From Bradyrhizobium monzae (lineage in GTDB: Bacteria > Pseudomonadota > Alphaproteobacteria > Rhizobiales > Xanthobacteraceae), in NCBI RefSeq assembly GCF_021458635.1, contig NZ_JAIRDQ010000001.1, forward strand, positions 1,612,001-1,676,000: a DNA stretch of 64,000 nucleotides. The letters run 5' to 3'. Below are positions 8,564 through 16,005 of this stretch, piece after piece. Position numbers and translations under genes: made by a program. Every line of letters starts with the position of its first letter. The first letter of the stretch is position 1. The notes under the pieces are model-generated. The model was given only the letters and a program-made list of their open reading frames with translations, was not told where the DNA came from and did not search any database.

Positions 8564-9495
8564 GAATCCGACTCCGTCATTCTCAGCGCGCCGGGCCGCA
8601 TGCCGTATTTGCGCATGATGGCCTTGCTCAGGGCGCTCTCGGACGCATACCCGACCTCGTCCGCGATCTTCGCGATCGAATCGGACGTGCCCGCCAGCCG
8701 CTTGCGCGCGATCGCCAATCTCAGATCGGACAGGAACGTCATCGGCGCGACGCTTGCGCGCTTCTGAAAGGCGCGCACCAGCGTTGCGCGCGAGGCGATC
8801 GCGACCGCCGCCATTTTGTCGAGCGTCCAGTCGCGGGCGAGATCGCCAAGGATCGCCAGCACGACGCGCGCCGTGGTGCGGTCCTGCAACAGCGAAAGCG
8901 TCCCATTCCCGGACGCCTGCTCCGTCAGATGGTCGCGGAGCATCATGACGAACAGGGCTCTCGCGAGGTCTGCAGCGACCATCTCAGATCCGGCCCGCCC
9001 CAACTCCAGCTCTTCGCGGATGTCGAGCAACAGGCGCCGAAACCTTTCCAGCAACGGCTCTCCTGCCGTGCGCAGGATGATCTCGTCGGGAAGCGCAGCG
9101 ATCAGGGGATTCTCGTCCGATTTTTCGAATAGGAAGCGGCCGCACAGCAGCTCGGTATCAACCGCGGCATCGAGCGTAGCGCGCTGACGGACACCGTTAC
9201 GCACGTCGGTCGAAACCCGTCCGGCAGCGCCCTTCACCTCGCTGCGCACCAGGTGACTGTCGCCGTGCGGAAACAGGAGAATGTCGCCGGCTTCCAGCCT
9301 TTGCAAACCCAGCCCCGGCCGCTCGACCACGCAGGAGCCGCGCGTCACCATGTGGAATTGCGCCCATCCCCGGCCGTTCGGCGCGTGCAGCGACTCCCAG
9401 CTGCCACCGAACCTGCAGGAATCGTCGATCACGGGACGGATCCTGAACAGCGGCACCATCGCATTCAACAGTTCGGCTGCTTCAGCCTCCGACAT
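8560..9495 (-). CDS. AraC family transcriptional regulator with N-terminal cupin domain
   Basis: A 311-residue regulator. An N-terminal cupin-like ligand domain covers about residues 15-180 (LHAPNGRGWAQFHMV, RLEAGDILLFPHGDSH) and a C-terminal AraC double helix-turn-helix about 210-305 (ASRATLVRAFQKR, IADEVGYASESALSKAI, YGMRPGALR). ATG 9495 is chosen because AAGGAG lies about 6 bp upstream; a 42-codon in-frame extension lacks such support. It is divergent from an AhpD-like gene 103 bp away and probably controls it. AraC/cupin proteins paired this way often regulate a neighbouring oxidoreductase or peroxidase-like gene. Confidence 0.88.
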   Translation of the reverse strand: MSEAEAAELLNAMVPLFRIRPVIDDSCRFGGSWESLHAPNGRGWAQFHMVTRGSCVVERPGLGLQRLEAGDILLFPHGDSHLVRSEVKGAAGRVSTDVRNGVRQRATLDAAVDTELLCGRFLFEKSDENPLIAALPDEIILRTAGEPLLERFRRLLLDIREELELGRAGSEMVAADLARALFVMMLRDHLTEQASGNGTLSLLQDRTTARVVLAILGDLARDWTLDKMAAVAIASRATLVRAFQKRASVAPMTFLSDLRLAIARKRLAGTSDSIAKIADEVGYASESALSKAIMRKYGMRPGALRMTESDS

Positions 9496-9598
9496 TCGCA
9501 CTCCTTGATCCGCCCGGACATGTCTCCGAGCCGCCCGGCCATATCCCGCCGCGGCGGACACAGACACACTACAGGCCAGGACACCGATGGAGGTCAAC

Positions 9599-9937
9599 AT
9601 GGCCATGTTCGACTGGAACACCTACCGCCGCCAGGTCGTCGCCGGCGTCGGTGAGATCGGGAAGTTGTCACCGGAGACGGTCAAGGGCTACGCGACACTG
9701 AGCGGCGCCGGCGCCAAGACCGCGCATCTTGACGCCAAGACACGCGAGCTGATCGCGCTCGCCGTCGCCATCAGCCTGCGTTGCGACGGCTGTATCACCG
9801 TCCATGCCGCCGAAGCAAAGAAGCACGGCGCGACCGAAGGCGAGCTTGCCGAGGCACTCGGCACCGCGATCTCGGTCAACGCCGGCGCTGCGCTGGTCTA
9901 CTCGACGCGTGCACACGAGGCCTTCAAGGAAGCTTGA
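9599..9937 (+). CDS. Carboxymuconolactone decarboxylase/AhpD-like protein
   Basis: A 112-residue all-helical CMD-fold protein. LRCDGCITVHAAEAKKHG holds the CxxC-plus-His arrangement (CDGCITVH) used by AhpD-type alkylhydroperoxidase or thiol-disulfide proteins, so a peroxidase-like or redox role is more likely than lactone decarboxylation. ATG 9599 has AGG-rich sequence (GGAGG at 9589-9593) upstream; ATG 9587 is possible but less well placed. It is divergent from the AraC regulator and followed by a hairpin at 9945-9974. Confidence 0.85.
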   Translation: MAMFDWNTYRRQVVAGVGEIGKLSPETVKGYATLSGAGAKTAHLDAKTRELIALAVAISLRCDGCITVHAAEAKKHGATEGELAEALGTAISVNAGAALVYSTRAHEAFKEA

Positions 9938-9944
9938 ACAGCTG

Positions 9945-9974
9945 AAGGAGTGAGCGCGTCAGCGCTCACTCCTT
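9945..9974 (+). terminator. Hairpin after the AhpD-like gene
   Basis: AAGGAGTGAGCGC pairs perfectly with GCGCTCACTCCTT over a 4-base loop, 8 bp after the stop codon. The T-tract is short (CCTTCT), so it is a plausible but not ideal intrinsic terminator. Confidence 0.6.
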
Positions 9975-10073
9975 CTAACACAAGCTAACGAGCAATCTGC
10001 GCGGCATGCGGTAAATGTCGCGACATGAGAGCGACGGTTTTTCCAAAAGACACGATTATCAGCGGGAGATCGT

Positions 10074-11345
10074 ATGACGTCCAAGGCGACAATTGATGTA
10101 TTGCCCCGACCTGCGAGCGTGTCGCGCCGGGGCTTTGTGGGTGGCCTGTCGGCGGGCATTTTGAGCGTGGCTGCGACCGAGGCGGCTAATGCGGAATCCC
10201 TGGCCGACGTCCCCGATCGCGGGCCTGGCGCGGATCTCAGCGCACACAGCGAACGATCCCGTTTCGCCAAGATCGATCGCATTCCGGAGTCCACACCAGG
10301 CAAGCGCAATATCGACCCGAGCAACGCCATCAATTCCAAGACGCCGCACCAGAGGCTGGTCGGCAACATCACGCCAACCGATCTGCATTACGAGCGCAGC
10401 CATTCCGGCGTGCCCGATATCGATCCCGAACAGCACCGGCTGCTGATCCATGGCATGGTCGGCAAGCCGCTGGTCTTCAGCGCAGACGATCTCAAGCGGA
10501 TGCCATCGGTGACGCGCGTGGTCTTCATCGAATGCACCGGCAATGGCTGGGAGAACTGGAAGAAGGCTGATCCCGACTTGACGGTGCAGAACACGCACGG
10601 CCTCGTCAGCACCAATGAATGGACCGGCGTGCCGCTCAAATTCCTGATCGACCTCGTCGCCAAGGACAAGGACTCGACCTGGATGCTGGCGGAAGGCGGC
10701 GACGGCGCGGGTGTCGACCGCAGCATTCCCCTCACCGACGAGATCGTGAACGAGGCTTTCGTCGCCTATGGGCAGAACGGCGAGCCGTTGCGGCCCGCGC
10801 ACGGCTTTCCGATGCGGCTGGTGATGCCGGGGTTCGAAGGCAATCTCAACATCAAATGGCTGCGCCGTCTCAAATTCGGCAGCGCACCCTGGATGACGCG
10901 CTGGGAGACGGCGCGCTACACGCAGCTCTTGGCCGACGGCAAGGCGCGGCAATTTCAATTGCGGATGGACACCAACTCCGTCATCATCCAGCCCTCTGGC
11001 ATGATGCAGATTCAGCAAGGCTACAACCGCATCTCCGGCCTTGCCTGGAGCGGCCATGGCAAGATCGCCAAGGTCGAGATCTCGACCGATGGCGGCAAGA
11101 CCTGGACGCAAGCGCAATTGAGCCAGCCGGTACTGTCCAAGGCCCAGGTCCGCTTCCAGATGGATTGGGCCTGGGACGGCAAGCCGACCAGGGTCGTGAG
11201 CCGCTCGACCGACGAACAAGGCAATGTCCAGCCGGACCGGCAGTCCTTCATCGCCGCGATGGGAACCAACGCGCTGTTTCACTACAACGCCCAGCAGACC
11301 TGGAGCATCGACGCGGCCGGGAGGGTTCGCAATGTCCTCGCGTAA
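10074..11345 (+). CDS. soxC: Sulfite dehydrogenase / sulfane dehydrogenase molybdoprotein subunit SoxC
   Basis: A 423-residue periplasmic molybdenum enzyme of the sulfite-oxidase fold. A Tat signal (VSRRGFVGG, residues 16-24, then a hydrophobic run) is followed by the Mo-cofactor domain. FIECTGNGWENW places the molybdenum-ligand cysteine at Cys154. The C-terminal Mo-co dimerisation domain includes WSGHGKIAKVEISTDGG. SoxC normally works with the cytochrome SoxD to oxidise sulfane sulfur or sulfite and pass electrons to cytochrome c. soxD overlaps its 3' end here. No soxXYZAB genes are in the window. Confidence 0.92.
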   Translation: MTSKATIDVLPRPASVSRRGFVGGLSAGILSVAATEAANAESLADVPDRGPGADLSAHSERSRFAKIDRIPESTPGKRNIDPSNAINSKTPHQRLVGNITPTDLHYERSHSGVPDIDPEQHRLLIHGMVGKPLVFSADDLKRMPSVTRVVFIECTGNGWENWKKADPDLTVQNTHGLVSTNEWTGVPLKFLIDLVAKDKDSTWMLAEGGDGAGVDRSIPLTDEIVNEAFVAYGQNGEPLRPAHGFPMRLVMPGFEGNLNIKWLRRLKFGSAPWMTRWETARYTQLLADGKARQFQLRMDTNSVIIQPSGMMQIQQGYNRISGLAWSGHGKIAKVEISTDGGKTWTQAQLSQPVLSKAQVRFQMDWAWDGKPTRVVSRSTDEQGNVQPDRQSFIAAMGTNALFHYNAQQTWSIDAAGRVRNVLA

Positions 11346-11877
11346 GCGACTTATCACAGGTGTGCTCACGATCGGCCTGCTCGCCTCACCCGCCTTTGCG
11401 TTCGATTTCGGCCGTCCCGCGACACCTGATGAGATCAAGTTGTGGGACATCGACGTCGGGCCCGATGGTAAGGGCCTGCCTGACGGCAGCGGCACGGTCA
11501 CACAAGGCAAGCAGGTGTTTTCGGACTATTGCTCGGCGTGTCATGGCGAGAACGGCCAGGGCGGCATCAAGGATCGTCTCGCCGGTGGACAGGGCACGCT
11601 CGCCTCCAACATGCCGGTCAAGACCGTCGGCAGTTTCTGGCCGTATGCGACGACGCTGTTCGACTACATCCATCGCGCGATGCCGTATCCGACGCCGGGC
11701 TCGCTCAGCAGCGACGAGACCTACGCCGTCACCGCCTACATTTTGAGCCTCAACGGCATCGTTCCCGCCGACGGCAAGGTCGACAAGGACAGTCTGCCGA
11801 AGATCAAGATGCCCAATCGCGACGGCTTCATTCCGGAGCCGGAATTCGACCCGGCACGATTATTTCACACGAAGTGA
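11332..11877 (+). CDS. soxD: Cytochrome c subunit SoxD (short, mono-haem form)
   Basis: A 181-residue exported c-type cytochrome. A signal peptide (to about Ala23) is followed by one haem-binding motif, CSACH (Cys67, Cys70, His71); Met117 in RAMPYP is a likely distal ligand. It accepts electrons from SoxC. The start ATG 11332 overlaps the soxC stop by 14 bp, which implies translational coupling. The di-haem SoxD of Paracoccus is roughly twice as long; here only one haem domain is encoded and no second CxxCH is seen. Confidence 0.9.
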   Translation: MSSRKRLITGVLTIGLLASPAFAFDFGRPATPDEIKLWDIDVGPDGKGLPDGSGTVTQGKQVFSDYCSACHGENGQGGIKDRLAGGQGTLASNMPVKTVGSFWPYATTLFDYIHRAMPYPTPGSLSSDETYAVTAYILSLNGIVPADGKVDKDSLPKIKMPNRDGFIPEPEFDPARLFHTK

Positions 11878-11887
11878 GCGCGTGATC

Positions 11888-12358
11888 ATGAGGCTTCGGG
11901 CGCTCATCAAGATCCTCGCTCTGGTCGCAACGATGTGTTCATGGGAGACGCAGGCAATGGCCACAGACGGACTGATCACCATCAAGAGCAGCTTTGGGCC
12001 TGCGGACACGATGAAGCGGCTCGAGGCCGAGGTGAAGGCCAAGGGCCTTACCGTGTTTGCCCATGTCGATCACGCCGCGGGTGCGGCCGCGGTCGACCTG
12101 AAGCTGCGGCCGACTGACCTGCTCATCTTCGGCAATGCCAAGGGCGGCACGCCGTTGATGCAGCAGGCGCAGACTGTCGGCATCGACCTGCCGCTGAAAG
12201 CGCTTGTCTGGCAGGACGAGCAAGGCGCGACCTGGCTGTCCTATAACGATCCGGCCTATCTCACGGGCCGCCACGGCATTGGCGAGCGGGGGAAGGCCGT
12301 CGTCACGGCATTGACGGGCGCATTGCATGCCCTCGCAACCAAGGCGACCGCACCGTAA
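11888..12358 (+). CDS. DUF302 domain-containing exported protein
   Basis: A protein of about 156 residues with an N-terminal signal-like stretch (LRALIKILALVATMCSW), then a DUF302 domain (LITIKSSFGPADTMKRLEAE; LLIFGNAKGGTPLMQQ; ALVWQDEQGATWLSYNDP). DUF302 proteins are small alpha/beta proteins of unknown function, often found beside sulfur-oxidation or redox genes. It lies 10 bp after soxD, so it is probably co-transcribed. GTG 11882 is an alternative start. A helper role in sulfur chemistry is inference. Confidence 0.85.
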   Translation: MRLRALIKILALVATMCSWETQAMATDGLITIKSSFGPADTMKRLEAEVKAKGLTVFAHVDHAAGAAAVDLKLRPTDLLIFGNAKGGTPLMQQAQTVGIDLPLKALVWQDEQGATWLSYNDPAYLTGRHGIGERGKAVVTALTGALHALATKATAP

Positions 12359-12388
12359 GCGCGACGCAACGCGCTCGAGGAGAGGCCC

Positions 12389-12709
12389 ATGACCAGTCCC
12401 GACAATCAGTCGACCGGCCCCGGAGACGGCAAGCTTATCCGATGGGTCATCATCGCGGTGCTGTGCGCCCTGCTCGCCGCCGCCTGCATTCTCGGCTATC
12501 TCGGCTGGACCAGCACGGACACCAAGGTGCCGGAGGCGGGCTATATCGCGCTGGTGTTCGGCGTCGTGCTCTCGCTGCTCGTCGGCGCCGGCCTGATGGC
12601 GCTGGTGTTCTACAGCAGCCGCAAAGGCTATGACGAGCCGGTGGTGCTCATCCAGGAATCGGAAGGCGACCCGGAGAGCGATCGGGGCGATGAACGCAGT
12701 CCGCACTGA
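12389..12709 (+). CDS. Small two-helix membrane protein of unknown function
   Basis: 106 residues with two predicted membrane helices (about 18-42, VIIAVLCALLAAACILGYLG; about 54-76, ALVFGVVLSLLVGAGLMAL) and an acidic hydrophilic tail. GGAG lies upstream of ATG 12389. It is the last gene of the soxCD-DUF302 group and could anchor or assist it. I do not recognise a family. Confidence 0.7.
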   Translation: MTSPDNQSTGPGDGKLIRWVIIAVLCALLAAACILGYLGWTSTDTKVPEAGYIALVFGVVLSLLVGAGLMALVFYSSRKGYDEPVVLIQESEGDPESDRGDERSPH

Positions 12710-12807
12710 CGACACATGATCGCCGCGCGGAACTGGGCTGCGCTGCCGTCTCTTGGACTTCAGCCGTTTGACAGGCTAGTTCTGATTTGATCCGGAATGC
12801 TGAGAAG

Positions 12808-12833
12808 GCCTCGGTGTCAATCGAGGCATTTTT
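12808..12833 (+). terminator. Intrinsic terminator upstream of the permease pair
   Basis: The stem GCCTCG/CGAGGC (12808-12813 / 12822-12827) has an 8-base loop and is followed by ATTTTT. It separates the sox group from the GlpP-like permease that starts 36 bp later, so the permeases need a promoter overlapping this site or depend on read-through. Confidence 0.65.
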
Positions 12834-12869
12834 CGTGCCTGGACGTGTCCCCCGCTGCAATCGTTTGAA

Positions 12870-13748
12870 ATGAAGCCATACGACAACAGAGCCTGGTTCC
12901 TGGTGCTTCCCGCCCTGGTCATCGTGACCTTCGTCGGAATCCTTCCGCTGGTCGCCGTCACCAATTACTCGTTCCAGGACCTGTTCAGCCTGAGCAACCC
13001 GTATTGGGTCGGCGTCGACTGGTACCGGAACATCATCACCTCAGAGCGCTTTTACGCGAGCCTCGGACGCAGCTTTCTGTTCTCCGCCATCGTTCTGTCG
13101 ATCCAACTGCCGCTCGGCGTCTGGATTGCGCTTCTTCTGCAGCGATCGCGTCGCATCGTCGTCAGCACCGTTCTCGTCCTGATCACCGTGCCGCTGGTGG
13201 TCCCGTGGAACATGATTCCGGTGATCTGGCTCAACTTCATCAATCCCAATATCGGTCTCGCCGGCCGTATGCTGGCCTGGCTGGGCGTCGGCTTCGACTA
13301 CAAGTTCAATGCCCTGCACACCTGGATCGTGCTGATCGTGATGGACACCTGGCACTGGCTGGGGCTGGTCGTCGTGCTGGCTTATGCCGGCATCTCCAGC
13401 ATCCCGCCCGCGTACTATCAGGCCGCCGCCATCGACGCCGCATCGCCATGGCAGGTGTTTCGCTTCATTCAACTGCCGAAGATGAAGACGGTGCTGTCGA
13501 TGGCCGTTCTGCTCCGCTTCATGGACAGCTTCATGATCTATATCGAGGCGTTCCGCATCAATGCGGGAGGACCCGATAGCGCCACCGCGTTCCTCAGCCT
13601 CGACCTCGGCGAGGAGATCCAGTCCTTCAACTACGGACCGTCCGCCGCCCGCTCGATCGTCTATTTCCTGATCGTCCTGACAGTGGCGTGGATCTTCAAG
13701 GCGGCCACGAGCACACGGGCCCCGGTCGCCCTGGAGCCCGCCGAGTGA
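12870..13748 (+). CDS. Sugar/glycerol ABC transporter permease (MalF/GlpP-like)
   Basis: A 292-residue inner-membrane permease with about six helices. The EAA-type loop that docks the ATPase is YYQAAAIDAASPWQVFRFIQ. Several segments (AWFLVLPALVIV, VVPWNM, VIVMDTWHWLGLVV, LLRFMDSFMIYIEAF) resemble, from memory, GlpP of the rhizobial glycerol transporter GlpSTPQV. The next permease overlaps it. No binding protein or ATPase lies on this strand, so the pair may use components encoded elsewhere or the ATPases of the facing operon. Confidence 0.88.
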   Translation: MKPYDNRAWFLVLPALVIVTFVGILPLVAVTNYSFQDLFSLSNPYWVGVDWYRNIITSERFYASLGRSFLFSAIVLSIQLPLGVWIALLLQRSRRIVVSTVLVLITVPLVVPWNMIPVIWLNFINPNIGLAGRMLAWLGVGFDYKFNALHTWIVLIVMDTWHWLGLVVVLAYAGISSIPPAYYQAAAIDAASPWQVFRFIQLPKMKTVLSMAVLLRFMDSFMIYIEAFRINAGGPDSATAFLSLDLGEEIQSFNYGPSAARSIVYFLIVLTVAWIFKAATSTRAPVALEPAE

Positions 13749-14542
13749 AGTCGCCGTCAGCTCTCGCGCGGATCACCCTGTTCGCACTGGTCGGTGCCTT
13801 CGTCCTGGTGCCGTTGGCGCAGACGATCGTCACCAGCTTCGTGTCGACGCTGCCGCGCGCCGGGATCGCGGAAGGGCATTTCAGCCTCATCAACTACCAG
13901 AACATTCTTCATTCGCCGGTTCTGCAGCAGGCGATCCTCAACTCCGTCATTTACGTCGTGCTCAACGTCGCGCTTTGCCTCGGCGTCGGATTACCGGCCG
14001 CCTATGCATTCGCGCGCTACAGCTTCGTCGGCGACCGGCAGCTGTTCTTCCTGCTGCTGGTGTTCCGCATCACCCCGACCGTCGTGCTGTCGCTGCCGAT
14101 CTTCGTCCTGTTCGCGCAAATAGGCCTGGAGAACACGCCGGTGGGCATCGCGCTGGTTCACTGCGTCTTCAACATCCCGATCTCGATCTGGATTTTGGAG
14201 GGGTTTATCGCGTCAGTGCCACGCGAGTTCGACGAGACGGCGTTTCTCGACGGCCACTCGCTTCCCAGCTTCTTCTTTCGCCATCTCGTTCCTGCGATTG
14301 CGCCGGGCATCGGCGTAACCGCGTTCTTCTGCTTCATCTTCTCCTGGGTGGAGGTGGTGCTTGCGCGCATCCTGACGACGACCGGCGGCAAGCCGATCAC
14401 CATGGCCATCAACGCGCTGTTCGGCTTCCGAACCGATTTTGGCCTCGTCATGGCGATGACCGTGCTCGCGCTCGTGCCGGGAATCGCGATGATCTATTTT
14501 GTGCGGAATCATCTTGCCAAGGGCTTCGTGATCCGCACGTGA
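13745..14542 (+). CDS. Sugar/glycerol ABC transporter permease (MalG/GlpQ-like)
   Basis: A 265-residue partner permease with about six helices and the EAA loop EFDETAFLDGHSLPSFFFRH. The start is GTG 13745, which overlaps the upstream stop codon (GTGA), a typical coupled start; an in-frame extension upstream is low-complexity and rejected. It ends 10 bp from the convergent dhaK gene. The head-to-tail permease pair plus proximity to a dihydroxyacetone kinase suggests uptake of glycerol or a related C3/polyol compound (inference). Confidence 0.87.
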   Translation: MKSPSALARITLFALVGAFVLVPLAQTIVTSFVSTLPRAGIAEGHFSLINYQNILHSPVLQQAILNSVIYVVLNVALCLGVGLPAAYAFARYSFVGDRQLFFLLLVFRITPTVVLSLPIFVLFAQIGLENTPVGIALVHCVFNIPISIWILEGFIASVPREFDETAFLDGHSLPSFFFRHLVPAIAPGIGVTAFFCFIFSWVEVVLARILTTTGGKPITMAINALFGFRTDFGLVMAMTVLALVPGIAMIYFVRNHLAKGFVIRT

Positions 14543-14552
14543 GCCAAATCGA

Positions 14553-15542
14553 TCAGATGCCCCAGCGAAGTGCTGCGGTATGAACGGGGGCGTCCCACAA
14601 TTGCTTTGACTGGCTGTCGAGCACGGAGACGGTGATCGAGGCGCCAGCCATGTCGAGGGACGTCACATAGGACCCGGTTAGGAAGCGCGTCGCCGCGATC
14701 CCTGTCCCGTCCAGGATACGCTTGGCACTGTTGGCCATCAGATAGAGCTCGATCAGCGGCGTTGCGCCAAATCCGTTGACAAGAAGCAGGACTTCGCTGC
14801 CCTTGCTCGGCGCGAGATCGCCGAGGATCGCGTTGAGCATCTCGGAAGCAATCGCATCGGCAGATGCCAGCGGCACCCTGCGGCGACCCGGCTCGCCGTG
14901 AATGCCGACGCCCATTTCCATTTCGTTGTCTGCCAGGGTGAAATTGGGCCGGCCCGCCGCCGGAACGGTGCACGGCAGCAGCGCCACGCCCATTGAGCGG
15001 GTGCGGCGATTGACGTCATCGCCGAGCGTCTTGAGCGCGGCGAGCGGCATGCCTTTTTCGGCCGCGGCACCGACCATCTTTTCCACGATCAGCGTGCCGG
15101 CGACGCCGCGACGGCCGGTGGTGTAAGTCGATTTCTCGACCGCGACGTCGTCATTGGTCACCACGCTGACGATCTCGCGCCCTGCCATCTCGGCAGCCAT
15201 GGTGAAATTCATCACATCGCCTTCGTAGTTCTTGACGATGAACAGCACGCCTGCCCCGGTGTCGACGGCCTCGGCCGCCTCGATCATCTGATCCGGCGTC
15301 GGCGACGTGAAGACCTGGCCCGGACACGCGGCATCGAGCATGCCGACGCCGACGAAACCCGCATGGAGCGGTTCATGGCCGGAGCCGCCGCCCGAGATGA
15401 GCGCAACCTTGCCCGGCTTCAGGGTACGGCGGCGCACGAACTTCCGCTCGGCGCCGAGTTGCAGGATATCGGCGTGTGCAGCCGCCAACCCGTCGAGACT
15501 CTCTTCAAGCACCGTGTCGGCGCTGTTGATCAGCTTTTTCAT
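14553..15542 (-). CDS. dhaK: Dihydroxyacetone kinase subunit DhaK
   Basis: 329-residue substrate-binding subunit of PTS-type dihydroxyacetone kinase. It binds dihydroxyacetone as a covalent hemiaminal through a histidine, here His215 in VGIHGEPG. Other landmarks are ISGGGSGHEPLHAGFVG and IVKNYEGDVMNF. Phosphate comes from DhaL-bound ADP/ATP. GGGAGG lies 7 bp upstream of ATG 15542. It is the last gene of the long transporter-dha operon, 37 bp after the small HTH gene. The product, dihydroxyacetone phosphate, enters glycolysis/gluconeogenesis. Confidence 0.93.
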   Translation of the reverse strand: MKKLINSADTVLEESLDGLAAAHADILQLGAERKFVRRRTLKPGKVALISGGGSGHEPLHAGFVGVGMLDAACPGQVFTSPTPDQMIEAAEAVDTGAGVLFIVKNYEGDVMNFTMAAEMAGREIVSVVTNDDVAVEKSTYTTGRRGVAGTLIVEKMVGAAAEKGMPLAALKTLGDDVNRRTRSMGVALLPCTVPAAGRPNFTLADNEMEMGVGIHGEPGRRRVPLASADAIASEMLNAILGDLAPSKGSEVLLLVNGFGATPLIELYLMANSAKRILDGTGIAATRFLTGSYVTSLDMAGASITVSVLDSQSKQLWDAPVHTAALRWGI

Positions 15543-15579
15543 GGCGTCCTCCCGGTTATCTTTTTTCAGTCCGAATTCG

Positions 15580-16005
15580 TCAGCCGATGCTTTCGGCGTA
15601 GCGTGCGAGCTGAGCGGCGAAGTCGACGATGAGCTGCTCGAGCGCCCGGTTCTTCTTGTCGTCGCCGAGATCGGGCACGGTCACTGCGACAGTTCGCGTG
15701 CGCGTTTCGCGGTGGGCGCCGCGCAGCCGCCCCGGATGTGCGCGCCCGTAGGCTTCGAGGAAAGCGGCACGCTCGGCGCCTGCGAGATGGCAGACTTCGA
15801 AGATAATGGGGACATGCTTCGCCGGAATCGGCACCAGATAGGCCGGATTGGTAATCTGGCTGACGAAGGAGCGGTTCTTGCCGAGCGCCGCCGCGAGCTT
15901 CAACCGCGTCCCCGATGGCCGATTGTCGAGCGCCCGCCGCAGGATGAGCTTGTAATCCGCGACATTGCTGTCGCCCGGCCGGTCTTCGCCTGCATCGTCG
16001 CTCAT
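15580..16005 (-). CDS. Small helix-turn-helix (XRE-like) protein in dha operon
   Basis: A 141-residue protein. Residues about 15-75 look like a lambda-repressor-type HTH (LKLAAALGKNRSFVSQITNP), followed by a basic linker and a helical C-terminus. ATG 16005 overlaps the Enzyme I stop (ATGA), giving tight coupling between Enzyme I and dhaK. It could be an operon regulator, though classic dha operons use DhaR, DhaS or DhaQ instead. The family is not recognised with certainty. Confidence 0.75.
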   Translation of the reverse strand: MSDDAGEDRPGDSNVADYKLILRRALDNRPSGTRLKLAAALGKNRSFVSQITNPAYLVPIPAKHVPIIFEVCHLAGAERAAFLEAYGRAHPGRLRGAHRETRTRTVAVTVPDLGDDKKNRALEQLIVDFAAQLARYAESIG

